In this document: one piece after another, positions 9,567 through 18,800 of the stretch | How positions within the stretch are numbered: the first letter of the stretch is position 1 | Layout of the letters: the number at the start of each line of letters is the position of its first letter | NCBI GenBank assembly: GCA_019745565.1 | Contig: JAIESW010000019.1 | Span: forward strand, 1-64,000 | DNA from: Burkholderiales bacterium | Lineage (GTDB): Bacteria > Pseudomonadota > Gammaproteobacteria > Burkholderiales > Ga0077523 | Direction: 5' to 3' | DNA length: 64,000 nucleotides | Program-made: the position numbers and the translations under genes | The notes under the pieces: model-generated | The model's database searches: none | What the model saw: the letters and a program-made list of their open reading frames with translations, nothing else | What the model was told of the DNA's origin: nothing

Positions 9567-9593
9567 ATTTTACCAAATCTCGCCTGCGTGCAA
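9567..9593 (-). promoter_or_regulatory. Candidate acpP promoter
   Basis: The minus strand shows TTGCAC, a 15-base spacer and TAAAAT, about 115 bases before the acpP start. The spacer is shorter than the ideal 17. A separate acpP promoter within a fab operon is common because ACP is needed in large amounts. This is a sequence match only. Confidence 0.4.
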
Positions 9594-9619
9594 TGACGCA
9601 TGCGAGTAATTTTCCTGCG

Positions 9620-10360
9620 TCAATCCATGAACATGCCGCCGTTCACGTGGATCGTACTGCCGGTGATGTAACCGGCACCATCGGAAGCGAGAAAAACCGC
9701 GGCGGCGGCGATCTCCTTGACGGTGCCGAAACGCCCCAGCGGCACCTGCGTCAGCAACGCCTGCTTCTGGGTCTCGGCCAATGACTTGGTCATGTCGGTG
9801 TCGATGAAACCGGGTGCGATGCAGTTCACCGTGATGTTCCGGCTGCCCACTTCCCGTGCCAGCGACTTGCTGAAGCCCACCATGCCGGCTTTTGCCGCCG
9901 CATAGTTGGTCTGTCCGGCGTTGCCGGAGTAACCCACCACGGAGGTGACGTTGATGATCCTGCCCCAGCGTGCCTTCATCATCGGCCGCATCACCAGCTT
10001 CGACAGGACGTAGACCGGCCGCAGGTTGATGGCCATGATCCGGTCCCACTCCTCGTCCTTCATGCGCATGAGGAGGTTGTCGGCAGTGATGCCGGCGTTG
10101 TTGACCAGGATGGCCACGTCGCCGAAACGCTGGGCGATCTCGTCCAGCACCGCTTCGCAGCGCGCGGCGTCGTTCACGTCGAGGACGAAGCCCGCGCCGG
10201 TACCGCCGGCGGCCTCGATGGCCGCGGTGATGCCGTCGGCCCCGCCCTGGGTGGTCGCCGTTCCGGCCACCTTCGCTCCTGCGGCCGCCAGCTCGAGCGC
10301 GATCGCCTGTCCTATGCCGCGCGATGCGCCGGTCACCAGCGCCACTTTGCCGTTCAACAT
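9620..10360 (-). CDS. fabG: 3-oxoacyl-ACP reductase
   Basis: The 246-residue short-chain dehydrogenase reduces beta-ketoacyl-ACP with NADPH. The cofactor motif is [12 protein letters not shown], the NNAG motif is [10 protein letters not shown], and the catalytic residues lie in TSVVGYSG (Ser) and NYAAAKAG (Tyr, Lys). ATG 10360 has a GAGGTG ribosome site just upstream; a GTG two codons earlier would overlap that site. The gene begins 7 bases after the fabD stop. Confidence 0.95.
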   Translation of the reverse strand: MLNGKVALVTGASRGIGQAIALELAAAGAKVAGTATTQGGADGITAAIEAAGGTGAGFVLDVNDAARCEAVLDEIAQRFGDVAILVNNAGITADNLLMRMKDEEWDRIMAINLRPVYVLSKLVMRPMMKARWGRIINVTSVVGYSGNAGQTNYAAAKAGMVGFSKSLAREVGSRNITVNCIAPGFIDTDMTKSLAETQKQALLTQVPLGRFGTVKEIAAAAVFLASDGAGYITGSTIHVNGGMFMD

Positions 10361-10367
10361 CGTCACC

Positions 10368-11297
10368 TCACTTGAGAGCCTGGACGGTTTCGGTGATGGC
10401 AGCCGATGACGACAGCGTGAACGCCGTCGCCTGGGGCGCGATCCGCTTCACCATGCCCTGCAGCACCTTGCCGGGGCCGCATTCGACGATGTGCGTGGCG
10501 CCCTGTTCGGCCATGGCCGTCACGGTCTCGATCCATCGCACGGGGTTGTAGAGCTGCCGGACCAGCGCGTCGGCGATGGCCTGGGGCGTCTGCGGCGACG
10601 CCACGTCCGCATTGTTGATTACCGGAATCGAAGGCGCCGCAATCTGCACCGACGCGAGGCGCGCCGCCAACTTCTCGGCCGCGGGGCGCATCAGGCTGCA
10701 GTGGGACGGCACGCTCATCGGCAGCAGGATCGCGCGCTTGGCACCCTTGGCTTTGGCTGCTTCGATGGCGCGCTCCACTGCGGCACGCGCCCCTGCGATC
10801 ACGATCTGGCCGGGCGCGTTCAGATTGGCAGCTTCCACCGCTTCGCCCTGCGATGCTTCGGCGCACGCCTCGCGGATTTTGGCTTCATCGAGACCCAGGA
10901 TGGCGGCGATACCGCCGGCGCCTTCCGGTACGGCGGCCTGCATGGCTTCGGCACGCGCCTGCACCAGCTTCAGCGCATCGGAAAACGTGAACGCGCCGGC
11001 TACGACCAGCGCGGCATATTCGCCCAGGCTGTGACCGGCGACCAGGGTCGGTGCGGGACCGCCCGCCGCCTGCCATGCCCGGTAGACCGCCACGTCCGCC
11101 GCCAGCATGACCGGCTGCGTGTTCACGGTCTGATTGAGGTCGGCTTCGGGGCCGGTCGTGGCGAGAGCCGTGAGATCACGGCCCAGCACGTCGGAGGCTT
11201 CCCGCATCGTGGCCGACACCGCGGGATGTTCGGCATAGCCGGCGAGCATGCCGACCGACTGCGATCCCTGTCCGGGAAATACGAAGGCGAGTTTCAT
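10368..11297 (-). CDS. fabD: Malonyl-CoA:ACP transacylase
   Basis: The 309-residue enzyme loads malonyl from CoA onto ACP. It shows FPGQGSQSVGML at the N terminus, the serine nucleophile in AGHSLGEYAALV, and the catalytic His in MSVPSHCSLM. Length is typical. It lies between fabH and fabG in the standard cluster order. Confidence 0.95.
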   Translation of the reverse strand: MKLAFVFPGQGSQSVGMLAGYAEHPAVSATMREASDVLGRDLTALATTGPEADLNQTVNTQPVMLAADVAVYRAWQAAGGPAPTLVAGHSLGEYAALVVAGAFTFSDALKLVQARAEAMQAAVPEGAGGIAAILGLDEAKIREACAEASQGEAVEAANLNAPGQIVIAGARAAVERAIEAAKAKGAKRAILLPMSVPSHCSLMRPAAEKLAARLASVQIAAPSIPVINNADVASPQTPQAIADALVRQLYNPVRWIETVTAMAEQGATHIVECGPGKVLQGMVKRIAPQATAFTLSSSAAITETVQALK

Positions 11298-11322
11298 CGT
11301 GTCGTTCTAACGTGAAGTCCGG

Positions 11323-12282
11323 TTACCAGCGCAGCGCCACTGCGCCCCAGGTAAAGCCGCCCCCGACGCCCTCGAGGAGCACGTGGTGGCCCGTACGGAT
11401 GCGTCCATCGCGCACGGCGACGTCGAGCGCCAGGGGAATCGATGCAGCCGACGTGTTGCCGTGGCGATCCACGGTGGCGACCACCTTGTCCATGCCGAGG
11501 CCCAGCTTCTTCGCGGCCGCCTCGATGATGCGGATGTTCGCCTGGTGCGGAATGAGCCAGTCCACCTGCGATTTGTCGAGACCAGCGGCCGGCAGCACTT
11601 CCTCCGCGACTTCGCCCAGCACCCGCACGGCGAGCTTGAACACGGCACTGCCGTCCATGGTCACGAACGGCGAGCCTTCCACCTTGCCGCTGCAGACGGT
11701 GCCGGGTACGGAAAGGATGCCGGTGTGCGCACCGTCGGCGTGCAGTTTCGCCGCGAGCACGCCCGGCCTGTCGCTCTGCGACAGCACCACCGCACCCGCA
11801 CCGTCCCCGAAGAGCACGCAGGTCCCGCGGTCCTTCCAGTCGAGAATGCGCGAGAACACCTCGGTCCCGACCACCAGCGCATGTTTGCAGTGGCCGGCCT
11901 TCACGTACATGTCTGCCGTCGCGAGCGCGTAGACGAAGCCCGTGCAGACCGCTTGCACGTCGAACGCCGGACAGCCATGGATGCCGAGCTTCGACTGCAG
12001 CAGGCAGGCCGTGCTCGGAAAGATCATGTCGGGCGTGGTCGTGGCGAGCACGATCAGGCCGATGTCGGAGGGTTGCAGTCCCGCTGCCTCGATGGCCTTG
12101 CGCGAGGCGTGCAGCGCGAGATCGCTCGCCTGCTCGTCGGCCGCGGCGATGTGGCGTTCGCGGATGCCCGAGCGGGTGAAGATCCATTCGTCCGAAGTGT
12201 CCACCATGGATTCGAGATCCTTGTTGGTGAGCACCTTCGCCGGCAGATACGAGCCGGTACCGGTGATGCGGGCGAACGTCAC
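11323..12282 (-). CDS. fabH: Beta-ketoacyl-ACP synthase III
   Basis: The 319-residue enzyme starts fatty-acid synthesis by condensing acetyl-CoA with malonyl-ACP. The catalytic Cys lies in [14 protein letters not shown], the His in [11 protein letters not shown], and the Asn in [16 protein letters not shown] set the start at GTG 12282 ([15 protein letters not shown] follows) because homologues begin there and the GTG overlaps the plsX stop (GTGA). The much longer upstream open frame is only a shadow over plsX. Confidence 0.94.
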   Translation of the reverse strand: MTFARITGTGSYLPAKVLTNKDLESMVDTSDEWIFTRSGIRERHIAAADEQASDLALHASRKAIEAAGLQPSDIGLIVLATTTPDMIFPSTACLLQSKLGIHGCPAFDVQAVCTGFVYALATADMYVKAGHCKHALVVGTEVFSRILDWKDRGTCVLFGDGAGAVVLSQSDRPGVLAAKLHADGAHTGILSVPGTVCSGKVEGSPFVTMDGSAVFKLAVRVLGEVAEEVLPAAGLDKSQVDWLIPHQANIRIIEAAAKKLGLGMDKVVATVDRHGNTSAASIPLALDVAVRDGRIRTGHHVLLEGVGGGFTWGAVALRW

Positions 12283-13298
12283 GTCGCGACCTCGACCTGC
12301 AGCGTCTGGAGGCGCGCGCTGATCAGCACCGGCAATTCGCTCTTCGCTTCCTCGTAGGCGCGGCTGATTGCGAACTGGAAGCCGAAGCTGTCGGCCGAGC
12401 CGTGGCTCTTCACCACGATGCCGCGCAACCCGAGGAGGCTCGCGCCGTTGTAGCGGCGATGGTCCACGCGGCGCTTGAAGGCGTTGATCACGGGCAGCGC
12501 GAGGATCGCGGACAACTTCGTGATGAAGTTGCGCTTGAACTCCTCGCGCAGGTAGGCCGCCAGCATCTGCGCGAGACCTTCGGAGGTCTTCAGCGCCACG
12601 TTGCCGACGAAGCCGTCGCACACCACGACATCCGTCGTGCCCTTGTAGATGTCGTCGCCTTCGATGTTGCCGTAGAAGTTGAGGCCGCTGCCGCGCAGCA
12701 GTTCACCGGCGTCCTTCACGACGTCGTTGCCTTTGATTTCCTCTTCACCGATGTTGAGCAGCCCCACCGATGGGCGTTCGCTGTGATCCATGGCGCTGGC
12801 GAGCGCCGTGCCCATGATCGCGAACTGGAACAGATGTTCGGCCGTGCAGTTCACGTTCGCGCCCAGATCCAGCACGAGCGTGTGGCCGTGCTGCGTCGGG
12901 AGCACCGATGCGATCGCGGGCCGTTCGATACCGGGCAGCATCTTGAGGACGAAGCGCGCCATGGCCATCAGCGCGCCGGTGTTGCCGGCGCTGACGCAGC
13001 AGTCGGCTTCGCCGGCCTTCACCAGATCGATGGCGATGCGCATGGACGATTCGCGCTTGCCGCGCAGGGCACTCGCGGGCGGCTCGTCCATCTCCACCAC
13101 CTCGGGGGCGTGGACGACGCGGACGCGATTCCCCGGTGCTGCCTTGGCGCCGGCCAGGGCCTGTTCGATTGCCTCCTGCCTGCCCACGAGAATCATCGCC
13201 GCATCGTCGTGCGTGGCGAGGAACTCGAGGGCCGCGGGTACCGTTACGTGGGGGCCGTGATCGCCCCCCATGCAATCGACCGCGACGCGGATCGTCAT
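12279..13298 (-). CDS. plsX: Phosphate acyltransferase PlsX
   Basis: The 339-residue protein ([15 protein letters not shown] start, [46 protein letters not shown]) makes acyl-phosphate from acyl-ACP. This is the first step towards phosphatidic acid by the PlsX/PlsY route. Its position between rpmF and fabH is the classical arrangement. Translation is coupled to fabH by a 4-base overlap. Confidence 0.95.
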   Translation of the reverse strand: MTIRVAVDCMGGDHGPHVTVPAALEFLATHDDAAMILVGRQEAIEQALAGAKAAPGNRVRVVHAPEVVEMDEPPASALRGKRESSMRIAIDLVKAGEADCCVSAGNTGALMAMARFVLKMLPGIERPAIASVLPTQHGHTLVLDLGANVNCTAEHLFQFAIMGTALASAMDHSERPSVGLLNIGEEEIKGNDVVKDAGELLRGSGLNFYGNIEGDDIYKGTTDVVVCDGFVGNVALKTSEGLAQMLAAYLREEFKRNFITKLSAILALPVINAFKRRVDHRRYNGASLLGLRGIVVKSHGSADSFGFQFAISRAYEEAKSELPVLISARLQTLQVEVAT

Positions 13299-13313
13299 CG
13301 GGGCGGAGGCTCA

Positions 13314-13377
13314 GAAACCCTGGCGCGGGGCGAGTGCCGCCGTGTCGCCGCAGAGCCTCGAGAGGCTCCGGGGTTTC
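13314..13377 (-). other. Structured rpmF-plsX intergenic element
   Basis: The 122-base gap between rpmF and plsX holds nested inverted repeats. An outer pair, GAAACCC at 13314-13320 and GGGTTTC at 13371-13377, encloses a compact hairpin GAGCCTC-GA-GAGGCTC at 13353-13368. No T-tract follows. It may be a processing or attenuation site that separates high rpmF expression from plsX; this is inference. Confidence 0.35.
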
Positions 13378-13420
13378 CGTGTCGCGCGCTGCACCGATCG
13401 GGCTCGATGCGGCGCAAGGC

Positions 13421-13600
13421 CTACTCGCCCTTGGCCTTCGTGACCTTGCGACCGCGGTAGTAGCCGCTCGGGCTCACGTGGTGGCGCAGGTGCACCTCAC
13501 CGGTGGTGGGCTCGACCGCGAGCGGGGGATTGGTCAGAAAATCGTGCGACCGGTGCATGCCCCGCTTCGACGGCGACTTCTTGTTTTGCTGGACTGCCAT
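13421..13600 (-). CDS. rpmF: 50S ribosomal protein L32
   Basis: The 59-residue basic protein starts [20 protein letters not shown] and ends RKVTKAKGE, with the L32 core SGYYRGRKV. The zinc-binding cysteines found in some L32 proteins are absent, as in many proteobacterial copies. It lies between yceD and plsX as expected. It is short but unambiguous. Confidence 0.96.
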   Translation of the reverse strand: MAVQQNKKSPSKRGMHRSHDFLTNPPLAVEPTTGEVHLRHHVSPSGYYRGRKVTKAKGE

Positions 13601-13636
13601 GACTAGCTCCTTTAGCGCCCTGATCCGGCGCGCTGC

Positions 13637-14131
13637 TCAATGCTTTTTCCACTGGGACAAGACCGCGAAGGGCCTGGGTTTCCCGGAATCCGAACCGACC
13701 GCACCCTGCGCCGGGCATCGATCCGCCTCGTGCCGCGGTGCCATCGGGAGGCACAACATCACTTCATCTTCCACCGTCTCCTCGATGTCGACCGCCTGGC
13801 CAGCATCGAGGTAATCCGTTTCCGCTTCCTCCTCGGCGATCTCGCCGAGACCGGATTGTTCCACGAAGACCAGTTCCCGCGTGGACTCGACCGGCTGATC
13901 CATCGACTCGAGACAGCGCTGACAGGTCAGATGCACCGTCCCGCTAACTTCCAGGCGGATCGCAGGCTTGCCGTCTGCCTGCTGGTGGCCGGTCAATCGA
14001 TAACGCACCGTGCCGGCGTGGTCGTGGACCAGATCACGCAGGCGCGGCAAGTCGGCGACGCCGAATTCCCCCTCCAGCCGACGGGCGGCTGCTGCAAACT
14101 GAACCCCGTCGAGAGTGGCTCGAGCGGACAT
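13637..14131 (-). CDS. yceD: YceD/DUF177 family protein
   Basis: The 164-residue acidic protein has the DUF177 signature LTCQRCLESMDQPVE, a CxxC pair that may bind a metal, and the EETVEDEVMLCLPMAP tail region. Homologues upstream of rpmF are linked to 23S rRNA or ribosome biogenesis (known for the plant and bacterial family). It starts only a few bases downstream of the predicted transcription start, so its message may be almost leaderless. Confidence 0.88.
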   Translation of the reverse strand: MSARATLDGVQFAAAARRLEGEFGVADLPRLRDLVHDHAGTVRYRLTGHQQADGKPAIRLEVSGTVHLTCQRCLESMDQPVESTRELVFVEQSGLGEIAEEEAETDYLDAGQAVDIEETVEDEVMLCLPMAPRHEADRCPAQGAVGSDSGKPRPFAVLSQWKKH

Positions 14132-14140
14132 AAGCGCGGC

Positions 14141-14169
14141 ATACTATTGGCTTTTCCTTTTACTGTCAA
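14141..14169 (-). promoter_or_regulatory. Strong sigma70-like promoter for yceD-rpmF-plsX-fab
   Basis: The minus strand carries TTGACA, exactly 17 bases, then TAGTAT. This is a near-consensus housekeeping promoter. The predicted start point falls about 3 bases before the yceD ATG. No other promoter of this quality lies between here and acpP, so it probably drives the ribosomal-protein and lipid-synthesis operon. Confidence 0.75.
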
Positions 14170-14177
14170 AAGCGTAG

Positions 14178-14762
14178 ATGGCATCGACCCCGCGCCTGAT
14201 CCTCGCCTCCACCTCTCGCTACCGCCGCGAGTTGCTCTCCCGCTTCGGACTGCCCTTCGAGGCCATCGCACCGGGTGTGGACGAGGCCACTGCGCCTCAC
14301 GAACTACCCGAAGCGGCTGCGGCGCGGCTGGCCAAGGCGAAAGCCCTCGCGGTGGCGGCCCGGAACGGTGACGCGATCGTCATCGGGTCCGACCAGGTGG
14401 CGGTCTGCGACGGCCTGCGGCTCGACAAGCCGGGCAACCGGCCGAATGCCATCCGGCAACTGACGGCAATGAGCAGCCGGACGGTCCTGTTCCACACTGC
14501 CGTCTGCGTGGTGAGTCCCTCGGCGCCACCCGCCGAGGCGGTGGTGCCGACGGCGGTGCAGTTCCGCCACCTCACTCCGGAGATCATCGAGCGCTATGTC
14601 GATCGGGAGCAGCCGTTCGACTGCGCCGGCAGCGCCAAGGCCGAAAGCCTTGGGATCGCGCTCATCGCCCGCATGGACGGTCCTGATCCCACCGCGCTGA
14701 TCGGCCTGCCGCTCATCGCGCTGACCGACCTGCTGGCGCGCCACGGCCTGCGGGTGCTCTGA
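14178..14762 (+). CDS. Maf-family nucleotide pyrophosphatase (YceF type)
   Basis: The 194-residue protein has the Maf signature LILASTSRYRRELLSRFG, the catalytic region IVIGSDQVAV and the C-terminal DPTALIGLPL motif. Maf enzymes hydrolyse modified or canonical NTPs to NMP and PPi. The sequence around ASTSRYRREL and DQVAVCDG is closest to YceF, the m7GTP pyrophosphatase (inference by motif). It is divergent from yceD and shares the short promoter region. Confidence 0.9.
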   Translation: MASTPRLILASTSRYRRELLSRFGLPFEAIAPGVDEATAPHELPEAAAARLAKAKALAVAARNGDAIVIGSDQVAVCDGLRLDKPGNRPNAIRQLTAMSSRTVLFHTAVCVVSPSAPPAEAVVPTAVQFRHLTPEIIERYVDREQPFDCAGSAKAESLGIALIARMDGPDPTALIGLPLIALTDLLARHGLRVL

Positions 14763-14763
14763 G

Positions 14764-15534
14764 GTGAGCGCGGCCCCATCGCCCGGGCGGTTGTTCCTGG
14801 TGCCGATGCCGCTCGGTCCCGACAGCGATCCGAAAGCGGTCCTGCCTGCGGCCACCATCGAAGCGGCAGTGTCGTTGCGCCACTTCGTGGCGGAGAACGC
14901 CCGGACCGCAAGGCGCTTCCTGACGCGGCTGCCGCTCGCCGTGCCGATCCAGCAGGTGCAGTTCGAGGAACTGAACGAGCATACCCGGCCCGAGACGCTG
15001 CCGGCCCTGCTCGCCCCGCTGCTCGCGGGCGCCGACGTTGGACTCGCTTCGGAAGCAGGCTGCCCCGCCATCGCGGATCCGGGAGCTCGCCTGGTCGCGC
15101 TGGCCCACGAGCGCGGCATACCGGTGGTGCCCCTGGTGGGGCCCAGTTCGATCCTGCTTGCGCTGATGGCATCCGGCCTCAACGGTCAGGCGTTCGCTTT
15201 CCACGGCTACCTGCCCGTGGAAAGCGGTGCCCGCGCCACGCGGATACGCGAGCTGGAGGCGGCCTCCGCTGCCAGCGGCGCCACGCAGGCCTTCATCGAG
15301 ACACCTTATCGCGCCGAAGCGATGTTGGCAGCCGTGCTCGCCGCGTCCGATCCGTCGACACGGCTGAGCGTGGCGGCTGATCTCACGCTGCCGGGGGCCT
15401 CGGTCGAGACCCGGACCGTCGGCGAATGGCGCCGTCGGCCCGCGCCGGCCCTCGCCTCGCGGCCCGCGGTCTTCGCGCTGCTGGCCGCGCCGAAGGTCAG
15501 CGCACGCGCGGCGCAGAAACCCCGCCGAGCCTGA
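14764..15534 (+). CDS. RsmI-like (tetrapyrrole-methylase fold) SAM methyltransferase
   Basis: The 256-residue protein has the tetrapyrrole methylase fold shared with RsmI: a first strand GRLFLVPMPLG, then GLASEAGCPAIADPGARLV and VPLVGPSSILLALMASGLNG. It differs from RsmI in the N-terminal half (RHFVAENARTARRFL), so it belongs to the related family found beside maf in betaproteobacteria. The substrate is not established. It begins 1 base after the maf stop at a GTG. Its 3' end overlaps the convergent sppA gene by 38 bases. Confidence 0.78.
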   Translation: MSAAPSPGRLFLVPMPLGPDSDPKAVLPAATIEAAVSLRHFVAENARTARRFLTRLPLAVPIQQVQFEELNEHTRPETLPALLAPLLAGADVGLASEAGCPAIADPGARLVALAHERGIPVVPLVGPSSILLALMASGLNGQAFAFHGYLPVESGARATRIRELEAASAASGATQAFIETPYRAEAMLAAVLAASDPSTRLSVAADLTLPGASVETRTVGEWRRRPAPALASRPAVFALLAAPKVSARAAQKPRRA

Positions 15535-16477
15535 CCAGCGCTTCGGCGGTCGCCGCGCCGAAGCGCTTGGCGAATCGTTCGGCGAGATTCTCGCGCGGCG
15601 TGAAATCGACGATCTTTTCGGCCTTGATGACTTCGCGCGCCACGTAGGCCGCGTCGCCGAGCGCATCGGCGAGGCCCAGTTCGATGCTGCGCTCGCCGGT
15701 CCAGACCAGGCCGCTGAAGGTGTCGCCGTCCTCCTTCAGGCGCTTGCCGCGGCCTTCGCGCACCACCTTGATGAACTGCTGGTGGATCTCGCCCAGCATG
15801 CGCTGCGCATACTGCTTCTGCTTCGCCTCCATGGGTGAGAACGGATCGAGGAAGCCCTTGTTCTCGCCGGCCGTCAGCAGGCGCCGTTCGACGCCGAGCT
15901 TCTCCATGGTGCCGGTGAAACCGAACCCGTCCATCAGCACGCCGACCGAGCCGACGATGCTCGCCTTGCTCACGAAGATGCGATCCGCCGCGACTGCAAC
16001 GTAGTAGCCGCCCGAGGCGCAGATGTCGTCCACCACGGCGTAGAGCGGCGTCTCCGGATGCTTGCCGCGCAGTCGCCGGATCTCGCCGTTGATCGCGTCG
16101 GCCTGCACCGGGCTGCCGCCCGGGCTGTTGATGCGCAGGATCACGCCCTGGGTGTTCTTGTCGTCGAACGCGTCTCGCAGGCCCGCGGTCACGTTGTCCG
16201 CGCTCGCGGGTCCGTCGGAGTCGATCACACCCGTCAGCGTCACCATCGCGGTGTGCTTGCCGGTCGTCACGCCTTCGCGCGCACCGATCCAGCCGAGCCC
16301 GATGAAGAGCAGCGCGAAGAGGTAGACGAAGGTGAGGCTCTTGAACAGGATGCCCCAGCGCCGCGCCTTGCGCTGTTCCGTGAGCGCCGTCTCCGCCAGT
16401 TTGCGGATGACATCGCGCTCCCAGTTGTCGCGCTGCGAGGTGTTGCCCGGTGTCTGCTGATCATCCGTCATGGACAT
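15497..16477 (-). CDS. sppA: Signal peptide peptidase SppA (S49)
   Basis: The 326-residue short-form SppA is anchored by one membrane segment (residues ~47-65) and faces the periplasm. The catalytic pair is Ser155 in DDICASGGYYVA and Lys171 in FVSKASIVGSVGV. The oxyanion-type stretch LRINSPGGSPVQADAI also fits. It clears signal peptides after secretion. ATG 16477 or 16471 may be used. The 5' end abuts or overlaps the Rieske gene, so the two are cotranscribed. Confidence 0.92.
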   Translation of the reverse strand: MSMTDDQQTPGNTSQRDNWERDVIRKLAETALTEQRKARRWGILFKSLTFVYLFALLFIGLGWIGAREGVTTGKHTAMVTLTGVIDSDGPASADNVTAGLRDAFDDKNTQGVILRINSPGGSPVQADAINGEIRRLRGKHPETPLYAVVDDICASGGYYVAVAADRIFVSKASIVGSVGVLMDGFGFTGTMEKLGVERRLLTAGENKGFLDPFSPMEAKQKQYAQRMLGEIHQQFIKVVREGRGKRLKEDGDTFSGLVWTGERSIELGLADALGDAAYVAREVIKAEKIVDFTPRENLAERFAKRFGAATAEALVRLGGVSAPRVR

Positions 16478-16826
16478 TGCCTTCTTCCGAAAGAAAGACG
16501 CTGCCGTCGCGCTCGAAGACTGCGAGCTTCTTCAAGCTGCCGCCGGTGCAAGGGCCGCGAACGCAGCGACCGGTTTCGGGCAGGTAGGTGGCACCGTGCG
16601 TGGCGCAAATCAAGTATAGCCCTGAGAGATCGAAGAACATGCCCTCCGACCAGTCGAGTTCGACGGGCACGTGCGCGCATTGATTGAGGTAGCCGTGCAC
16701 CACGCCGTCATAGCGGATGGCGAATGCCGGCACGGGCTTGCCGTAGCGTTCCACTTCGAAGCGCACGCCGGCGCCGCCCTCCTCCAGCGCCGATCCGGCG
16801 CAGATCAGGCGTTCTCGTCCAGCCAT
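16461..16826 (-). CDS. Rieske [2Fe-2S] ferredoxin-like protein
   Basis: The 121-residue protein starts MAGRERLICAG and carries a Rieske cluster: CAHVPVELDW in place of the usual first CxH, and CATHGATYLPETGRCVRGPC for the second, CxxH, motif. It is a small stand-alone ferredoxin with no catalytic partner nearby, so the electron acceptor is unknown. ATG 16826 overlaps the end of the phosphatase gene by 22 bases. An upstream start would overlap it further. Confidence 0.82.
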   Translation of the reverse strand: MAGRERLICAGSALEEGGAGVRFEVERYGKPVPAFAIRYDGVVHGYLNQCAHVPVELDWSEGMFFDLSGLYLICATHGATYLPETGRCVRGPCTGGSLKKLAVFERDGSVFLSEEGNVHDG

Positions 16827-17467
16827 CGCCACAGGGCCGCGGGAGAGTCGACGCACACGCGCGGCTGAGCGGCACGCAAGGTCTGCGGATCGTGGGCCCC
16901 GTAGGCCACCGCGACCGCGTCCACCGACGCGGCGCGCGCCATTTCGAGATCGTGGGTCGTGTCACCGACCATGACCGCGGCACTGCGCTCCACCATCAAT
17001 TCGTCCACGAGGAAGTCCAGCATGTCGGGATGGGGTTTGGGAAAGCCTTCGTCACCGCAGCGCGTGGCGTGGAAGAACCGGCCGAGACCCGTCTCCTCGA
17101 GCGCACGGTCGAGGCCGCGTCGACTCTTCCCGGTGGCGACGGCGAGCAGACGGCCCGACGCGTGCAGCCGCGCCAGACCTGCCTCGACGCCTTCGAAGAG
17201 TTTCACCACGTGTTCACCCAGCAGATAGTGATGCCGGTACTGTTCCGCCACCCGGGGATACATATCGGCAGCGAGCTGCGGAAATAGATACTCCATCGCG
17301 TCGGTCAGACCGAGGCCGATGATGTGTCGGGCATCCGCCTCGCTGGGCTCGGGAATGTCGATGTCGCGGGCGGCGCGCTGAATGCTGTCGACGATGTGGG
17401 CCGCCGAGTCCACCAGCGTGCCGTCCCAATCGAATACCACCAGTTCGTACCGTTGTGCTGCGGTCAT
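16805..17467 (-). CDS. gph: HAD-IA hydrolase (phosphoglycolate-phosphatase-like)
   Basis: The 220-residue HAD hydrolase has motif I VVFDWDGTLVDSA with the nucleophile Asp, motif II AVATGKSRRGL, the Lys of motif III near GFPKPHPDML, and motif IV VGDTTHDLEMARAA. The family and its place after rluC suggest phosphoglycolate or nucleotide phosphatase activity; the exact substrate is inferred. ATG 17467 overlaps the rluC stop (ATGA). The longer upstream frame is antisense noise. Confidence 0.82.
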   Translation of the reverse strand: MTAAQRYELVVFDWDGTLVDSAAHIVDSIQRAARDIDIPEPSEADARHIIGLGLTDAMEYLFPQLAADMYPRVAEQYRHHYLLGEHVVKLFEGVEAGLARLHASGRLLAVATGKSRRGLDRALEETGLGRFFHATRCGDEGFPKPHPDMLDFLVDELMVERSAAVMVGDTTHDLEMARAASVDAVAVAYGAHDPQTLRAAQPRVCVDSPAALWRWLDENA

Positions 17468-18420
17468 GCGCTGGCCGTCAGGGGTGCGGCCTCCAGTTGT
17501 GCCAGGAATGCGGCGAGGTCGGGTGCCAGCGGTGCTTCGAGCACCAGCGGCTCGCCGGTGGCCGGATGATCGCATTCGAAGCGCGCGGCGTGCAGGAACA
17601 ACCGCTTGAGTCCCGAGCGCGCCAGCGTCTTGTTGAGCGCGAAGTCGCCGTACTTGTCGTCGCCGGCGATGGGGAAGCCGAGATGGGCGAGGTGCACCCG
17701 GATCTGATGGGTGCGGCCGGTCTTCAACTCGGCTTCAAGCAGCGTGAATTCGCCATAGCGGCGCTGGAGGCGGAAAGTGGTGAGGGACGCCTTGCCGTCC
17801 TCGCTGACGCTCACCCGCCGCTCGCCGGAGGGGAGCACGTGTCGCTCCAGGGCCAGCCGGACTGTCTGCTTCGGCGTTCGCCAGTCGCCCTTGACCAGCA
17901 CCAGGTAGCGTTTGCCGGTCCGGCCCAGCCGGATCTGCTCGTGCAACCCGGTCAGCGCACTGCGCTTCTTGGCGAGCAGCAGAACCCCGGAGGTTTCCTT
18001 GTCGAGCCGATGCACCAGTTCCAGGAACCGGAGCTGGGTCCGCTCGGCCCGCAGCCGCTCGATCACGCCGAACGAGATGCCGCTGCCCCCGTGGACGGCG
18101 ATGCCGGACGGCTTGTCGATGACGAGCAGCGCTTCGTCCTCAAACACGATCCGGGCCCCGAGCGCAGCGGCCGGAGCCGCGGCCGTCGGGGTCGCCGCCA
18201 CCCGGATGGGCGGTACCCGGACGCGGTCGCCGGCCTGCAGCCGCAAGGTCGGATCGGCCCGCCGGCTATTCACCCGGACCTCGCCGCTGCGCAGGATCCG
18301 GTAGACGTGACTCTTGGGGACTCCCTTCAGCACGCGCAGCAGGAAATTGTCGATCCGCTGACCCGCCGCTTCCTCTCCGAGGTCGAGCCAGGTGACCGTT
18401 TCTTTACTTAAGCCCTTCAT
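17464..18420 (-). CDS. rluC: 23S rRNA pseudouridine synthase RluC
   Basis: The 318-residue RluA-family synthase has an N-terminal S4 RNA-binding domain (IDNFLLRVLKGVPKSHVYRI) and the catalytic motif LVHRLDKETSGVLLL with the essential Asp. Family members next to rne, as here, modify U955, U2504 and U2580 of 23S rRNA. ATG 18420 gives the canonical length. It is divergent from rne across a 380-base gap, the same pairing as in E. coli. Confidence 0.93.
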   Translation of the reverse strand: MKGLSKETVTWLDLGEEAAGQRIDNFLLRVLKGVPKSHVYRILRSGEVRVNSRRADPTLRLQAGDRVRVPPIRVAATPTAAAPAAALGARIVFEDEALLVIDKPSGIAVHGGSGISFGVIERLRAERTQLRFLELVHRLDKETSGVLLLAKKRSALTGLHEQIRLGRTGKRYLVLVKGDWRTPKQTVRLALERHVLPSGERRVSVSEDGKASLTTFRLQRRYGEFTLLEAELKTGRTHQIRVHLAHLGFPIAGDDKYGDFALNKTLARSGLKRLFLHAARFECDHPATGEPLVLEAPLAPDLAAFLAQLEAAPLTASA

Positions 18421-18800
18421 TCTGCATATACTCCGGGCCGGTGACAGGCCCATGGCCGCATCATAGCGGCAGCCCAGAACTTCTGCCCGATGCGCCCGGT
18501 TAAGGTCATCGCCCGCGGCCCGGAACCTCCGGCCCCCGGTCATCCAGGTTAAGTTCGCTCACCTCACCAAGCAGCGATCTCAAGTCCCAGAAACGCGCTC
18601 GTACCACCGGCTTCAATCCTTTCGCGACAGCTGCCCTGCGGCTTCGCCGAACTAGACAAACCCGCCTATCCATTCGTTCGTATCCGGCCTTCATTCATTG
18701 CATGAGCCTGCCATCGCACGACTAAGGAGCGTCTCCAGCAGCGCGCCACCGGCGCGAGTTTGTCGGTCCCGTGGTTTTCAGAGCGCGGGAGAGTACACCG
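18421..18800. promoter_or_regulatory. rluC-rne divergent region with long rne leader
   Basis: This 380-base stretch has no convincing gene. Promoter boxes are not clear in either direction; a TATGAT on the minus strand at about 18461-18466 lacks a good -35. In E. coli the rne message has a ~360-base leader whose hairpins let RNase E cleave and repress its own mRNA. The similar length here makes the same autoregulation plausible but unproven. Confidence 0.45.

Noticed and set aside
12283..12621. Long N-terminal extension of FabH
   Set aside because: The extension lies antisense in frame over plsX coding sequence and has no FabH homology; GTG 12282 overlapping the plsX stop is the natural start.
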